Assembly (NCBI GenBank): GCA_024637115.1
Contig: JAGXFU010000015.1
Location: 90,328 to 154,327, forward strand
Reading direction: 5' to 3'
Length of the DNA: 64,000 nucleotides
DNA from: Actinomycetes bacterium
GTDB lineage: Bacteria; Actinomycetota; Coriobacteriia; Anaerosomatales; JAGXFU01
The notes under the pieces are model-generated. The model did not search any database. It had not been told where the DNA came from and saw only the letters and a list, made by a program, of their open reading frames with translations. Positions 51,921 through 60,138 of this stretch are shown piece after piece. Numbering within the stretch: position 1 is the stretch's first letter; the number at the start of each line of letters is the position of its first letter. The position numbers were made by a program, and so were the translations under genes.

Positions 51921-52214
51921 ATGGATATCACCAAGGTCACATTGCGTCCTGTCGCAATGAACAAGGTCTGCGCGATCGCCAGCATCGTTCTCGATGATGC
52001 ATTTGTGATCCACGACCTACGCGTCGTCAATGGCGACAAGGGTCTGTTCGTGGCGATGCCTTCGCGCAAGCTGCCCAACGGGGAGTTCCGCGATATCTGT
52101 CACCCGATCAACACGGATACGCGCAACAACATACAGCAGGCAGTGCTTGATCAGTTCGCGCTTGAGGGTGGGATCGACGCTTTCGGCGATGCCTCGACTG
52201 AACTCGCGCAATAG
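51921..52214 (+). CDS. spoVG: SpoVG family regulator
   Basis: 97 residues. MDITKVTLRPV, AIASIVLDDAFVIHDLRVVNGDKGLFVAMPSRKL and DICHPINTDTRNNIQQAVLDQF are classic SpoVG. Start set at 51921 because AGAGGGG is ideally spaced. SpoVG binds DNA or RNA and influences septation or virulence genes in Firmicutes. The gene order before glmU, separated only by tRNA-Gln, is the Firmicutes one. Confidence 0.93.
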   Translation: MDITKVTLRPVAMNKVCAIASIVLDDAFVIHDLRVVNGDKGLFVAMPSRKLPNGEFRDICHPINTDTRNNIQQAVLDQFALEGGIDAFGDASTELAQ

Positions 52215-52296
52215 CGTCTGAGCAGGGCGCTGTACGTCACCGTCTGTATCCCGTGCTTCTGCGCGCGTCATTGATGGCGCAAAGCCGCGAAGAGCA

Positions 52297-52325
52297 AGTT
52301 GACGCTCCACCTACCCTTCCATAGA
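52297..52325 (+). promoter_or_regulatory. Promoter of tRNA-Gln
   Basis: TTGACG (52297-52302), 17 bases, TAGAGT (52320-52325). The start would be about nine bases before the tRNA. The same RNA may run on into glmU. Confidence 0.7.
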
Positions 52326-52340
52326 GTAGGAGTGCTTCTT

Positions 52341-52415
52341 TGGGGCGTAGTTCAACGGCAGAACGCCGGCCTTTGGAGCCGGATGCTGGAGGTTCGAATC
52401 CTCCCGCCCCAGCCA
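52341..52415 (+). tRNA. tRNA-Gln (TTG)
   Basis: 75 bases with encoded CCA: acceptor TGGGGCG/CGCCCCA, D arm, anticodon stem CCGGC/GCCGG with loop CTTTGGA (anticodon TTG), T arm GGAGG-TTCGAAT-CCTCC. In Bacillus a tRNA is also found near spoVG/glmU. Confidence 0.95.
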
Positions 52416-52473
52416 GAGCGCTCCACGTGAGGTCAAAGACCGCACGAATCAACTTGATCGCGAGGGACACTCC

Positions 52474-53877
52474 ATGAGCATGACCGCACTCATCCTTGCT
52501 GCCGGCGAGGGTACGCGGATGAAGTCTGACCTCCCCAAGGTCGCCCACGAAGTTCTGGGCGTGCCCATGGTCAGACTGGTCATCCAGGCTGCCAAGGCGG
52601 CGGACTGTGATCGCGTGGTCGTGGTCACCGGCCATAAGGCCGAGATCGTCGAGGCGCTCATTCCCGGGGTACCGACTGCTCGCCAAATCGAGCAACTCGG
52701 CACCGGGCACGCAGTCATGTGTGCGCGTGAGGAACTCGATGGAGTCAGCGGATCACTGGTTGTCCTCTCAGGGGACACCCCGCTGCTTCGTCCTACAACG
52801 ATCGCGCGCCTTGTCGAAGCGCGCGAATCGGGCAACGCCGCTGCCGCGGTTCTCGCTACGCATATGGACGATCCTTCGGGATACGGTCGCATCGTTCGTG
52901 ATGCAGATGGCTCGGTCGCAGCGATTGTCGAGCATAAAGATGCTTCAGCCGATCAGCTTGGCATCTGTGAGATCAACACGGGCACGTACTGCTTCGACTC
53001 CCGGGTCTTGTTTTCCCATCTCGACAAGCTGAGCACGGACAACGCCCAAGGGGAGTTCTACCTCACCGACATGATCTCGGTTCTTCGTTCTGAGGGACTT
53101 GCGGTTGTTGCGAGCACCACTGATGATCCCGGCGAGACCCTTGGCGTGAATAGCCGGGTGCAGCTTGCCCAGGCGACCAGGGTTATGCAGGAGCGCATCA
53201 ACGAACAGCACATGCTCTCCGGGGTAACGATGGTCGACCCTTCACTGGTATGGATCTCGCCCGGCGTGGAGGTGGGCCGTGATGTTGTCCTGGAACCGAT
53301 GACATTCCTCACGGGAAAGACGCGTGTTGGCGACCGGGCGCACCTGGGTCCGAACACACGCGTGCATGACTCCCGTATCGGTACCGAAGCCCGTGTGGAC
53401 GCCTCGATTCTCGACGGTGCCGTGGTCGGGCATCAGGCGACCGTTGGGCCGGTAAGCTACCTGCGCGCAGGGGCGATACTTGAGGTGGGTGCCAAAGCCG
53501 GCGCGTGCGTCGAGATAAAGAAATCGACTATCGGGGAAGGTTCCAAAGTGCCCCACTTGTCCTACATCGGCGACGCGACCATTGGGAAAGGCGTGAACGT
53601 GGGAGCGGGATCGATCACGTGCAATTACGACGGTGCACATAAGCATTCGACCGTTATTGGCGACGGCGCTTTCATCGGCTCTGATACCATGCTCATAGCC
53701 CCCGTTTCCATCGGTCGTGGTTCAGTGACCGGCGCGGGCTCAGCCATTAGTAGTGACGTGCCCGAGGATGCGCTTGCAGTCGAGCGCTCTGAGCAGCGCA
53801 TTCTTGCAGGATGGGCCGAGCGCAGGCGTTCGAAACGTGACGATAATTGTACGAAAGGCAGCAGCGTTGATGAGTGA
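52474..53877 (+). CDS. glmU: Bifunctional N-acetylglucosamine-1-phosphate uridyltransferase/acetyltransferase
   Basis: 467 residues. Uridyltransferase half: LILAAGEGTRMKSDLPKVAHEVLG, TRQIEQLGTGHAV, LSGDTPLL. The C-terminal left-handed beta helix (from about 250) carries hexapeptide repeats and ends with the acetyltransferase YDGAHKHSTVIGDGAFIGS. It makes UDP-GlcNAc for peptidoglycan and envelope polymers. Stop TGA overlaps the start of prs by eight bases. Confidence 0.96.
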   Translation: MSMTALILAAGEGTRMKSDLPKVAHEVLGVPMVRLVIQAAKAADCDRVVVVTGHKAEIVEALIPGVPTARQIEQLGTGHAVMCAREELDGVSGSLVVLSGDTPLLRPTTIARLVEARESGNAAAAVLATHMDDPSGYGRIVRDADGSVAAIVEHKDASADQLGICEINTGTYCFDSRVLFSHLDKLSTDNAQGEFYLTDMISVLRSEGLAVVASTTDDPGETLGVNSRVQLAQATRVMQERINEQHMLSGVTMVDPSLVWISPGVEVGRDVVLEPMTFLTGKTRVGDRAHLGPNTRVHDSRIGTEARVDASILDGAVVGHQATVGPVSYLRAGAILEVGAKAGACVEIKKSTIGEGSKVPHLSYIGDATIGKGVNVGAGSITCNYDGAHKHSTVIGDGAFIGSDTMLIAPVSIGRGSVTGAGSAISSDVPEDALAVERSEQRILAGWAERRRSKRDDNCTKGSSVDE

Positions 53878-54832
53878 CTCCGGCAAGCGAATGATGGTGT
53901 TTTCAGGAACTGCGAACCTCGAACTTGCCGAGGGTATTGCCGAGCACCTGGGAATCGAACTCGGAAATGTGAAAATCTCGAAGTTTGCGAACGGCGAGAT
54001 CTACGTCCGCTTTCTCGAGTCGGTTCGCGGCGCCGATGTGTTTCTCGTTCAGTCGGTATGTGCACCGGTGAATGCCGCTCTCATGGAGCTTCTAATCATG
54101 GTCGATGCTGCGAAGCGCGCGAGCGCTCGCTCGATCACAGCCGTTGTGAGCCACTACGGCTATGCGCGGCAGGACAAGAAGTCGGCGGCGCGCGAGCCGA
54201 TCACGGCAAAACTCGTTGCTGACCTCATGACGACTGCGGGCGTTGACCGCGTGATTGCCATGGACTTACATCAGGGCCAGATTCAAGGCTTCTTCAACCA
54301 GCCGGTGAATCATCTGACTGCACTTCCGATTCTCGCCGACTACTTTGAGTCCCTGGAGCTTGAGGATATGTGTGTCGTTTCGCCCGATGTGGGCCGCGCC
54401 AAGGCCTGCAAGAAGCTCTCTGACATGCTCGGTGCCTCGCTGGCGATCATGCACAAGGGTCGACCGGAGCATAACGTTGCAGAGATCACGCACGTCATCG
54501 GTGAGGTTGACGGCAAGAACTGCATCATTGCCGATGACATGATAGATACAGCGGGATCCGTGACAGAGGGTGCCAAGGCGCTCATGCAGAAGGGCGCGCA
54601 GGCTGTCTATATCTGCGCCACGCACGGCATATTCTCCGGCCCGGCCTACGAACGGATCGAGTCTTCCTCGGCTGTTGAGGTTGTCGTTACCAACTCCCTG
54701 CCGGTGCCATTTGAAAAGCGCGGAAGCAAGATACGGGTTCTGTCCGTAGCGCCGCTATTTGCACATGCCATCCAAAACGTGTACAACGACGAGTCGGTAT
54801 CTGAACTGTTCGACCCGGACTTCCAACTCTAG
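53870..54832 (+). CDS. prs: Ribose-phosphate pyrophosphokinase
   Basis: 320 residues from the ATG at 53870, overlapping glmU in a different frame. FSGTANLELAEGIAEHLG, SHYGYARQDKKSAAREPI, VIAMDLHQGQIQGFF and the PRPP loop IIADDMIDTAGSV are invariant. It makes phosphoribosyl pyrophosphate for nucleotides, His and Trp. The family of class I PRPP synthases with allosteric control by Pi and ADP. Confidence 0.96.
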   Translation: MSDSGKRMMVFSGTANLELAEGIAEHLGIELGNVKISKFANGEIYVRFLESVRGADVFLVQSVCAPVNAALMELLIMVDAAKRASARSITAVVSHYGYARQDKKSAAREPITAKLVADLMTTAGVDRVIAMDLHQGQIQGFFNQPVNHLTALPILADYFESLELEDMCVVSPDVGRAKACKKLSDMLGASLAIMHKGRPEHNVAEITHVIGEVDGKNCIIADDMIDTAGSVTEGAKALMQKGAQAVYICATHGIFSGPAYERIESSSAVEVVVTNSLPVPFEKRGSKIRVLSVAPLFAHAIQNVYNDESVSELFDPDFQL

Positions 54833-54894
54833 ACAAGATGTCTTTGAGAGAGCGCGACGTTCCAAGCGTCGCATGTGAAAGGAGCTAGCGCACT

Positions 54895-55539
54895 ATGACC
54901 GATACCACCGCCATCGAGGTTCAGCCTCGTGACGTGATCGGCAAGGCCAATCGCCGACTCAAGTCAGCGGGCCAGATTCCGGCCGTCCTCTACGGTACAG
55001 GCCGCGAGGCAACGGCGCTCGCTGTCGATCGTCACGATTTCGAGTACATGATGCAGCACCATGGTACTGGCGCAACGATTGTGAAGATGAAGATCGCCGG
55101 TGAGAGCGATCAGATCGACGCGATCATCAAAGACGTTCAGGTCAGCCCGGTCAAAGGGCACGTGATCCATATCGACTTCATGACCATTCGCATGGATGAG
55201 GTTCTTCAGGCTGCTGCTCCGATGAACTTTGTCGGAGATTCTCCCGGCGTCAAAGAGGGCGGCGTGCTGCTGCACGATCTGCGCGAGTTCTCGATCGAGG
55301 CTCTGCCAAAGGACCTTCCGGAGTCCATCGATGTCGATATCTCGCAGCTCGAGCTCGGCGGCTCAATGAGCGTTGCCGATGTTACTGCTCCCGCAGGCGT
55401 CACCATTCTCGACGATCCCGAGACCACCATCTGCTCAGTCACCCTGCCGACGATTGAGGAAGAAGTCGTTGCCGAGGGCGAAGAGTTGATCGAGGAGCCG
55501 GAACTGATCGGCGAGGATGACGATAAGGACGCCGAGTAG
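54895..55539 (+). CDS. rplY: 50S ribosomal protein L25/general stress protein Ctc
   Basis: 214 residues. An N-terminal L25 domain (KANRRLKSAGQIPAVLYGTGREA..) and a C-terminal TL5/Ctc beta domain (HVIHIDFMTIRMDEVLQAAAP..), followed by an acidic tail. It binds 5S rRNA. AAAGGAG at nine bases. In Bacillus ctc is a general-stress gene between prs and pth, and the same order is seen here. Confidence 0.94.
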   Translation: MTDTTAIEVQPRDVIGKANRRLKSAGQIPAVLYGTGREATALAVDRHDFEYMMQHHGTGATIVKMKIAGESDQIDAIIKDVQVSPVKGHVIHIDFMTIRMDEVLQAAAPMNFVGDSPGVKEGGVLLHDLREFSIEALPKDLPESIDVDISQLELGGSMSVADVTAPAGVTILDDPETTICSVTLPTIEEEVVAEGEELIEEPELIGEDDDKDAE

Positions 55540-55551
55540 GGCGGTCCACCG

Positions 55552-56121
55552 ATGACCCGAATGATTGCGGGCCTGGGAAATCCGGGTCCCGAGTATGAGA
55601 AGACGCGGCATAACGCCGGCTTCTTGGTGGTCGATCTCCTGGGAGAGAACTTCCGTGCGTCCTATTGGAAAGACGAGGCGGGGGCTCTTACCGCTGTCGT
55701 CCGCATGGGCGACGAGGATATTGTCCTGTGTAAGCCGCAGACGTTCATGAATCTGTCGGGTAAGGCGATTGTGAGGCTGCTGGATCGCTACGATGTGGCG
55801 ATCGAGGATTTGATAGTCGTTCACGATGAGATCGATCTTGGCCCGGAAACAGTGCGAGTCAAGAAGGATGGCGGTCACGGCGGCCACAACGGTCTGCGTT
55901 CGCTGCATGACTCTCTGGACTCGGATGCGTATCAACGCGTCCGTATGGGCGTAGGACGCCCCCCAGGGCGTATGGAAGCAGCAGACTACGTGTTGCAGCC
56001 GCTCAAAGGCACCTCCTGGGACGATTTCGAGTCCATGATCCCCACGGGGGCGCAGGCGGTTCTTCATGTACTCGAGCACGGCATAGACTCGGCAATGCAG
56101 GAGTTCAACGCCAAAGAGTAG
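55552..56121 (+). CDS. pth: Peptidyl-tRNA hydrolase
   Basis: 189 residues. MIAGLGNPGPEYEKTRHNAGF (catalytic His and Asn), KPQTFMNLSGKAI, VVHDEIDLGPETVRVKKDGGHGGHNGL and the LGVGRP-type VRMGVGRPP are the conserved blocks. It recycles peptidyl-tRNA. Twelve bases after rplY. A terminator follows at 56167. Confidence 0.95.
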   Translation: MTRMIAGLGNPGPEYEKTRHNAGFLVVDLLGENFRASYWKDEAGALTAVVRMGDEDIVLCKPQTFMNLSGKAIVRLLDRYDVAIEDLIVVHDEIDLGPETVRVKKDGGHGGHNGLRSLHDSLDSDAYQRVRMGVGRPPGRMEAADYVLQPLKGTSWDDFESMIPTGAQAVLHVLEHGIDSAMQEFNAKE

Positions 56122-56166
56122 TGGCGCTGGTGGCCTCGGCAGGGGCACCCGTGCTCAGACATACTC

Positions 56167-56200
56167 GAAAGGCCGCCCAGATCGGGGCGGCCTTTCTGCG
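56167..56200. terminator. Terminator between pth and the M23 peptidase gene
   Basis: GAAAGGCCGCCC (56167-56178) pairs perfectly with GGGCGGCCTTTC (56185-56196). It is close to symmetric and both convergent genes can use it. Confidence 0.75.
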
Positions 56201-56250
56201 TAACTGCGCGCGGGACCCCTGCCGAGGCCACCGCGATTGTCCGCTTGGTG

Positions 56251-57474
56251 CTAGCTCACGTAGCCCATCGGGTTCACCGGTGTACCGTTCACTCTGGTCT
56301 CGAAGTGTAGGTGGGGGCCCGTGGAGTTGCCGGTGCTGCCTACGGTTCCGATTCGCTGGCCTTTGAGGACTTGCTCGCCCACGGAGACGGAGATGCCGCC
56401 AGAACGCTGATGGGCGTAGAGGGTGACCAGGCCGTCACCGTGATCGATCATGACGGTGTTGCCGTAGGCACCGCGGTAGCCGGCGTAGATGACCTCTCCG
56501 TCGCCAGCAGCAACAAGAGCTGCTCCGTCGATTGCCTGCTCGGGATCAACATTGCGACCCACATCGATGCCGGGATGCAATTCTTGACCATGGAACGGGC
56601 ATATCCGGGGACCATAGGGCGATGTGATGCGGTAGAAGCCGGGGACCGGCCAGGCCATCTCGCCAACGTACGCACCCGATCCGCCAGAAGATCGGGCAGC
56701 GAGTTCGGCCTCGATCTTTGACGCTTCGGCTTCTTCGGCTTCGGCAAGTTTGCGGAGCCGTTCGGCGTTTGCCGAACTATCCTCCATCATTGCCGACTTC
56801 TGGTTCTGTACCGATTCCTGTGTGGCGACTACCGCCTGACGTTCAGCCCGCATCGTCTTGAGTCGCTTTTCGACGGCTTCGGCCTCTGTACGCTTTGTTT
56901 GGACGGTTTCAAGGTTACGGTCGAGTTCGATTCGGCGCTTCTCCAGAGCGTTCTTGGTGTCCTGGAGATGCTGCGCAACATCTTGATTCGAACGAATCAC
57001 GCGCTGGACGAGTGTGGTGCGCGCCACGAGGTCATCGAAGGTCTTGGAATCAAGCAGAATCTCGAGGTAGAACCAGTTCCCGTTCTTGTACGATTCTGTC
57101 AATCGGCCATTGAGCAGATCGAGCTGGACTGCGTAATCAGCTTCGGTAGCCTCGATCTCGGCCTCTTTTTGAGTGATCTGTGCTCTGAGCGCTTTGACTT
57201 CAGCCTGGAGCCGATCGGCACGGCCTTCAGCCTCAGCGATGTCAGGGGAGAGCGCTTCTACTTTGGACTGGAGCCCATCGATCTGCTCGTCGAGCGCCTT
57301 GACTTCGGCCGAGAGGCGATCAGCGTCGGCCTGTGCTGCCTCGGCGGCTTGCCGCGCCTCTTCTGCTGCTTTTCGGTGCTCATCGACTGAGGGCGCGCCG
57401 AACGCAGGCACTGCCAAGGAGAAGATGAGGGCGAGCGATAGTACGAGTGACACGTATGCGCGGCTACGATTCAT
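56251..57474 (-). CDS. Coiled-coil M23 peptidase (EnvC/murein hydrolase activator-like)
   Basis: 407 residues from the ATG at 57474 (GGAGG at nine bases). Signal peptide to about 30 (LALIFSLAVPAFGA). A long coiled coil (35-265; AAQADADRLSAEVKALDEQI) follows, then a LytM/M23 domain: HPGIDVGRN (first zinc His and Asp), YGNTVMIDHGDGLVTLYAHQ, and PHLHFE. All zinc ligands are present, so it may be an active endopeptidase, unlike degenerate EnvC. It probably acts in cell division or daughter-cell separation. Confidence 0.9.
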   Translation of the reverse strand: MNRSRAYVSLVLSLALIFSLAVPAFGAPSVDEHRKAAEEARQAAEAAQADADRLSAEVKALDEQIDGLQSKVEALSPDIAEAEGRADRLQAEVKALRAQITQKEAEIEATEADYAVQLDLLNGRLTESYKNGNWFYLEILLDSKTFDDLVARTTLVQRVIRSNQDVAQHLQDTKNALEKRRIELDRNLETVQTKRTEAEAVEKRLKTMRAERQAVVATQESVQNQKSAMMEDSSANAERLRKLAEAEEAEASKIEAELAARSSGGSGAYVGEMAWPVPGFYRITSPYGPRICPFHGQELHPGIDVGRNVDPEQAIDGAALVAAGDGEVIYAGYRGAYGNTVMIDHGDGLVTLYAHQRSGGISVSVGEQVLKGQRIGTVGSTGNSTGPHLHFETRVNGTPVNPMGYVS

Positions 57475-57635
57475 TAGTGTGGTTCCTCCGAGATCCATGC
57501 TGTTTCCAGCATCGAAGGGCGCAGTGCTAGTGCAATCCTACCAGCACGATAGGGGTATATTCAATGTTGTAGGAGCACAGCTCGTGCCAGTTGCTATCAT
57601 ACTGACGATGATCAACACATGAGAGGGGATCGACA

Positions 57636-58001
57636 ATGGACGAGAATCCTGGTTCCACTACCACCCCGCCGGCGCCTCCCGCGCCGCCAATGAACGATGG
57701 TTTCGGACCTGCGAGCGATACGAGTAAGTTGCTTGCGGCAATCGGCTACATCTTTGGAGTAGTCGCGATAGTCGCGCTGCTCATCGAGCCTTACAAGAAT
57801 GAGCAGTTCGTGAAACTCCATGCAGTCCAGGCGCTCGCGCTCTGGTTGATCGGCGCAGTTGCCGGCATGGTTCCCATTATTGGTTGGGTTGTGAGTATCG
57901 CCGCGTTCGTGGTCATGGTTATCGGCCTGATCAAAGCGTTCCAGGGCGAGTACTGGAAGATGCCGCTTATCTACGATGTTGTGAAGAGCTTCGTCGAGTA
58001 G
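57636..58001 (+). CDS. DUF4870-like/Tic20-type small membrane protein
   Basis: 121 residues. A proline-rich N-terminus, then IGYIFGVVAIVALLIEPYKNEQFVKLHAVQALALWLIGAV (helices with KNEQFVKxHAVQALALW as the family motif) and one more helix pair. Small proteins of this kind occur widely in Gram-positive bacteria. Role unknown. GAGAGGGG at ten bases. Confidence 0.75.
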   Translation: MDENPGSTTTPPAPPAPPMNDGFGPASDTSKLLAAIGYIFGVVAIVALLIEPYKNEQFVKLHAVQALALWLIGAVAGMVPIIGWVVSIAAFVVMVIGLIKAFQGEYWKMPLIYDVVKSFVE

Positions 58002-58028
58002 AACCGTACCAATCGTACAGATTGGTCA

Positions 58029-59156
58029 TCACTCTTCGATAATCTCCCAGAGACGATCTTCGGGGCCGGGTACGATCTGTACCTGGCCCTCGTCGTCCAC
58101 GAGCACGAGACCAAGGTCGTTCTCCTCGGCGTATGCAATGGCCTTTTCGGGTCCCATGACAAAGAGCGCCGTCGAGAGGATGTCGGAATTGACTCCACTG
58201 CTTGCACCCACCACGGTGAGGGACTGCAAGCCACGGGCGGGGAGTCCTGTGGTCGGGTCGAGGATGTGGTGATAGCGCACGCCGTCACGCTCGAAGTAGC
58301 GTTGATAGTCGCCTGACGTGGAGACGGTGATGCTTCCCTTCGCCTCAACGGTGGCCACGAGTGCATCTGTGTCGCGGGGATGCTCGACCCCGATCCGCCA
58401 GGGCTCGTCTCCGGGTTTGTCGCCTATGGTGGCGGTGGTGCTTCCGGCGGTGATAAGCGCAGCAACGACCTTGTCCGAGGATTCGAGTTCCCTGAGCGCC
58501 AGGTCGAGCGCATAGCCCTTGGCGGCGCCGCCCAAATCGATACCGGCCCGCTGGACCCGATAGGGGGAATCCTCGGGCAGGTTCGCGGGAGGCTCGATAT
58601 CAAGGTGCGCAAAGCTCGCTTCCATGCCCCCGACGGCTGATCGATAATCGAACGTGTCGGCGCATGCGGTGTAGTAAGCGAGCAGCTCAGGATCAGGCAC
58701 CGATCCAGCGCCCTCGAGGTCGTAGAGAGCTGTGACCTCGTAGAGCGATGGCGAAAAGTACTCAGCAACGCCGAGATTGTTGATCCTTCCGAGGATCAGC
58801 TCGACCTCCAGCGGGATGATCCGCCAGTAGTAGGGGGACGTGTTGAAGTCAAGGACGGCCCGCGCTCTCAGTGGCGGTTCATCGCGATAACTGCTCTCGA
58901 GTCGCCGTTCGTTCCAAATGTCGTTGAGGTAGGCATCAAGCACGGACTCGGTCGCGGCCATTCGAGCGTAGCTCCCACCGAGCAACTCTGCGGTTTGCGA
59001 CGCATCGGCTGATGAATCAGGGTAGATGGTGGTAGACACCACCGTGCCAAGGATCTCTCGCGAGTCGGTCATCGGCTCCGATGCAGAGCAGCCGGCGAGC
59101 GTGAGTGTCAGTGTGAGCACGAGCATAGACGCGAGAGCCAGTCGTTTACGCGGCAT
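58029..59156 (-). CDS. apbE: FAD:protein FMN transferase lipoprotein
   Basis: 375 residues. Lipobox LTLTLAGC at 15-22 makes it a lipoprotein. IDLGGAAKGYALDLAL and SGDYQRYFERDGVRYHHILDPTTGLPARGLQSLTVV are the ApbE signatures, with the magnesium-binding residues and the conserved T. It transfers FMN to Thr/Ser of proteins such as RnfG/NqrC. No flavin substrate gene adjoins. Divergent from nfnA. Confidence 0.9.
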   Translation of the reverse strand: MPRKRLALASMLVLTLTLTLAGCSASEPMTDSREILGTVVSTTIYPDSSADASQTAELLGGSYARMAATESVLDAYLNDIWNERRLESSYRDEPPLRARAVLDFNTSPYYWRIIPLEVELILGRINNLGVAEYFSPSLYEVTALYDLEGAGSVPDPELLAYYTACADTFDYRSAVGGMEASFAHLDIEPPANLPEDSPYRVQRAGIDLGGAAKGYALDLALRELESSDKVVAALITAGSTTATIGDKPGDEPWRIGVEHPRDTDALVATVEAKGSITVSTSGDYQRYFERDGVRYHHILDPTTGLPARGLQSLTVVGASSGVNSDILSTALFVMGPEKAIAYAEENDLGLVLVDDEGQVQIVPGPEDRLWEIIEE

Positions 59157-59183
59157 GTGTCCTCCGTGATATGCCCGCTGCAG

Positions 59184-59211
59184 TTGTTACGAGCGTGAGG
59201 TCTACTATACT
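59184..59211 (+). promoter_or_regulatory. Promoter of the nfnAB operon
   Basis: TTGTTA (59184-59189), 16 bases, TATACT (59206-59211). The start near 59218 supports beginning nfnA at 59299 and not at the upstream in-frame ATG at 59218. Confidence 0.6.
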
Positions 59212-59298
59212 TGTCCGATGCGTTCGCGCCCATTGTGGCTGGGGGTCGGAACTCCAGCGGGTGGTTTCAATGCTCGAATCCCTATCGTAGAGGCATAT

Positions 59299-60138
59299 AT
59301 GTTCCGGATCGTACACAAGAGACAACTCTCCGATGCCGTCTTTGAGATGGGCGTCGAGGCACCGCGTATCGCTGAGAAAGCGCGCGCCGGTCAATTCCTC
59401 ATGCTACGAATCGCGGAGGGAGGGGAGCGCATTCCACTGACCTTCTCTGATTGGTCTGCCCAGGATGGATGGGTTCGCTTCATCTTCATGCGTGTCGGCA
59501 AGACGACGCATGAGCTGGCGCACCTCGAGGTCGGTGACTCACTGCTCGATGTTGTCGGGCCGCTCGGTGTACCAACGCATGTCGACGGTCTCGGACGCGT
59601 GGCCGTGATCGGTGGTGGCGTGGGCGCTGCTGTTGCGTACCCCGTGGCACGAGCGATGGCTGCTGCGGGATCAGAAGTCACGGTGATTCTGGGCGCGCGC
59701 AATGCCGATCTGCTGATCCTCGAAGATGAGTTTCGCGCGCTTGATGGCGTTGATGTCGTGGTCGCCACAGATGATGGTTCCGCCGGGGAGAAAGCACTTG
59801 TGACCGCTCCGCTCGGTCGTATGGCCGGCGAGGGCACGATCGACAACGCAATGGCGATCGGTCCCGCGATCATGATGAAGTTCTGCGCGCAAACAGCTCG
59901 GGAGCATGGTGTGCCGTGCGTGGTGTCGCTCAATCCGATCATGGTGGACGGCACGGGTATGTGCGGTGCATGTCGCGTCACAGTCGACGGTGAGACCAAG
60001 TTCGGTTGTGTCGACGGTCCTGATTTCGACGGGTGGAAGGTCGATTTCGAGGAACTCATGAGTCGTCAGCGCATCTATGTGGATGACGAGCGCCTGGCTG
60101 ACGCCGAGTATTCCAGGGAGTGCTCATGTCATCTGTAG
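59299..60138 (+). CDS. nfnA: NfnA/SudB-type ferredoxin-NADP oxidoreductase subunit
   Basis: 279 residues from the ATG at 59299. An FAD domain (residues 5-95; RAGQFLMLRI, RIPLTFSDW), an NAD domain (VIGGGVGAAVAYPVARAM) and a C-terminal [2Fe-2S] motif (CGACRVTVDGETKFGCVDGP). This is the small subunit of the NADH-dependent reduced ferredoxin:NADP oxidoreductase, which bifurcates electrons. The name sudB is also used. It overlaps the next gene by 13 bases. Confidence 0.9.
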   Translation: MFRIVHKRQLSDAVFEMGVEAPRIAEKARAGQFLMLRIAEGGERIPLTFSDWSAQDGWVRFIFMRVGKTTHELAHLEVGDSLLDVVGPLGVPTHVDGLGRVAVIGGGVGAAVAYPVARAMAAAGSEVTVILGARNADLLILEDEFRALDGVDVVVATDDGSAGEKALVTAPLGRMAGEGTIDNAMAIGPAIMMKFCAQTAREHGVPCVVSLNPIMVDGTGMCGACRVTVDGETKFGCVDGPDFDGWKVDFEELMSRQRIYVDDERLADAEYSRECSCHL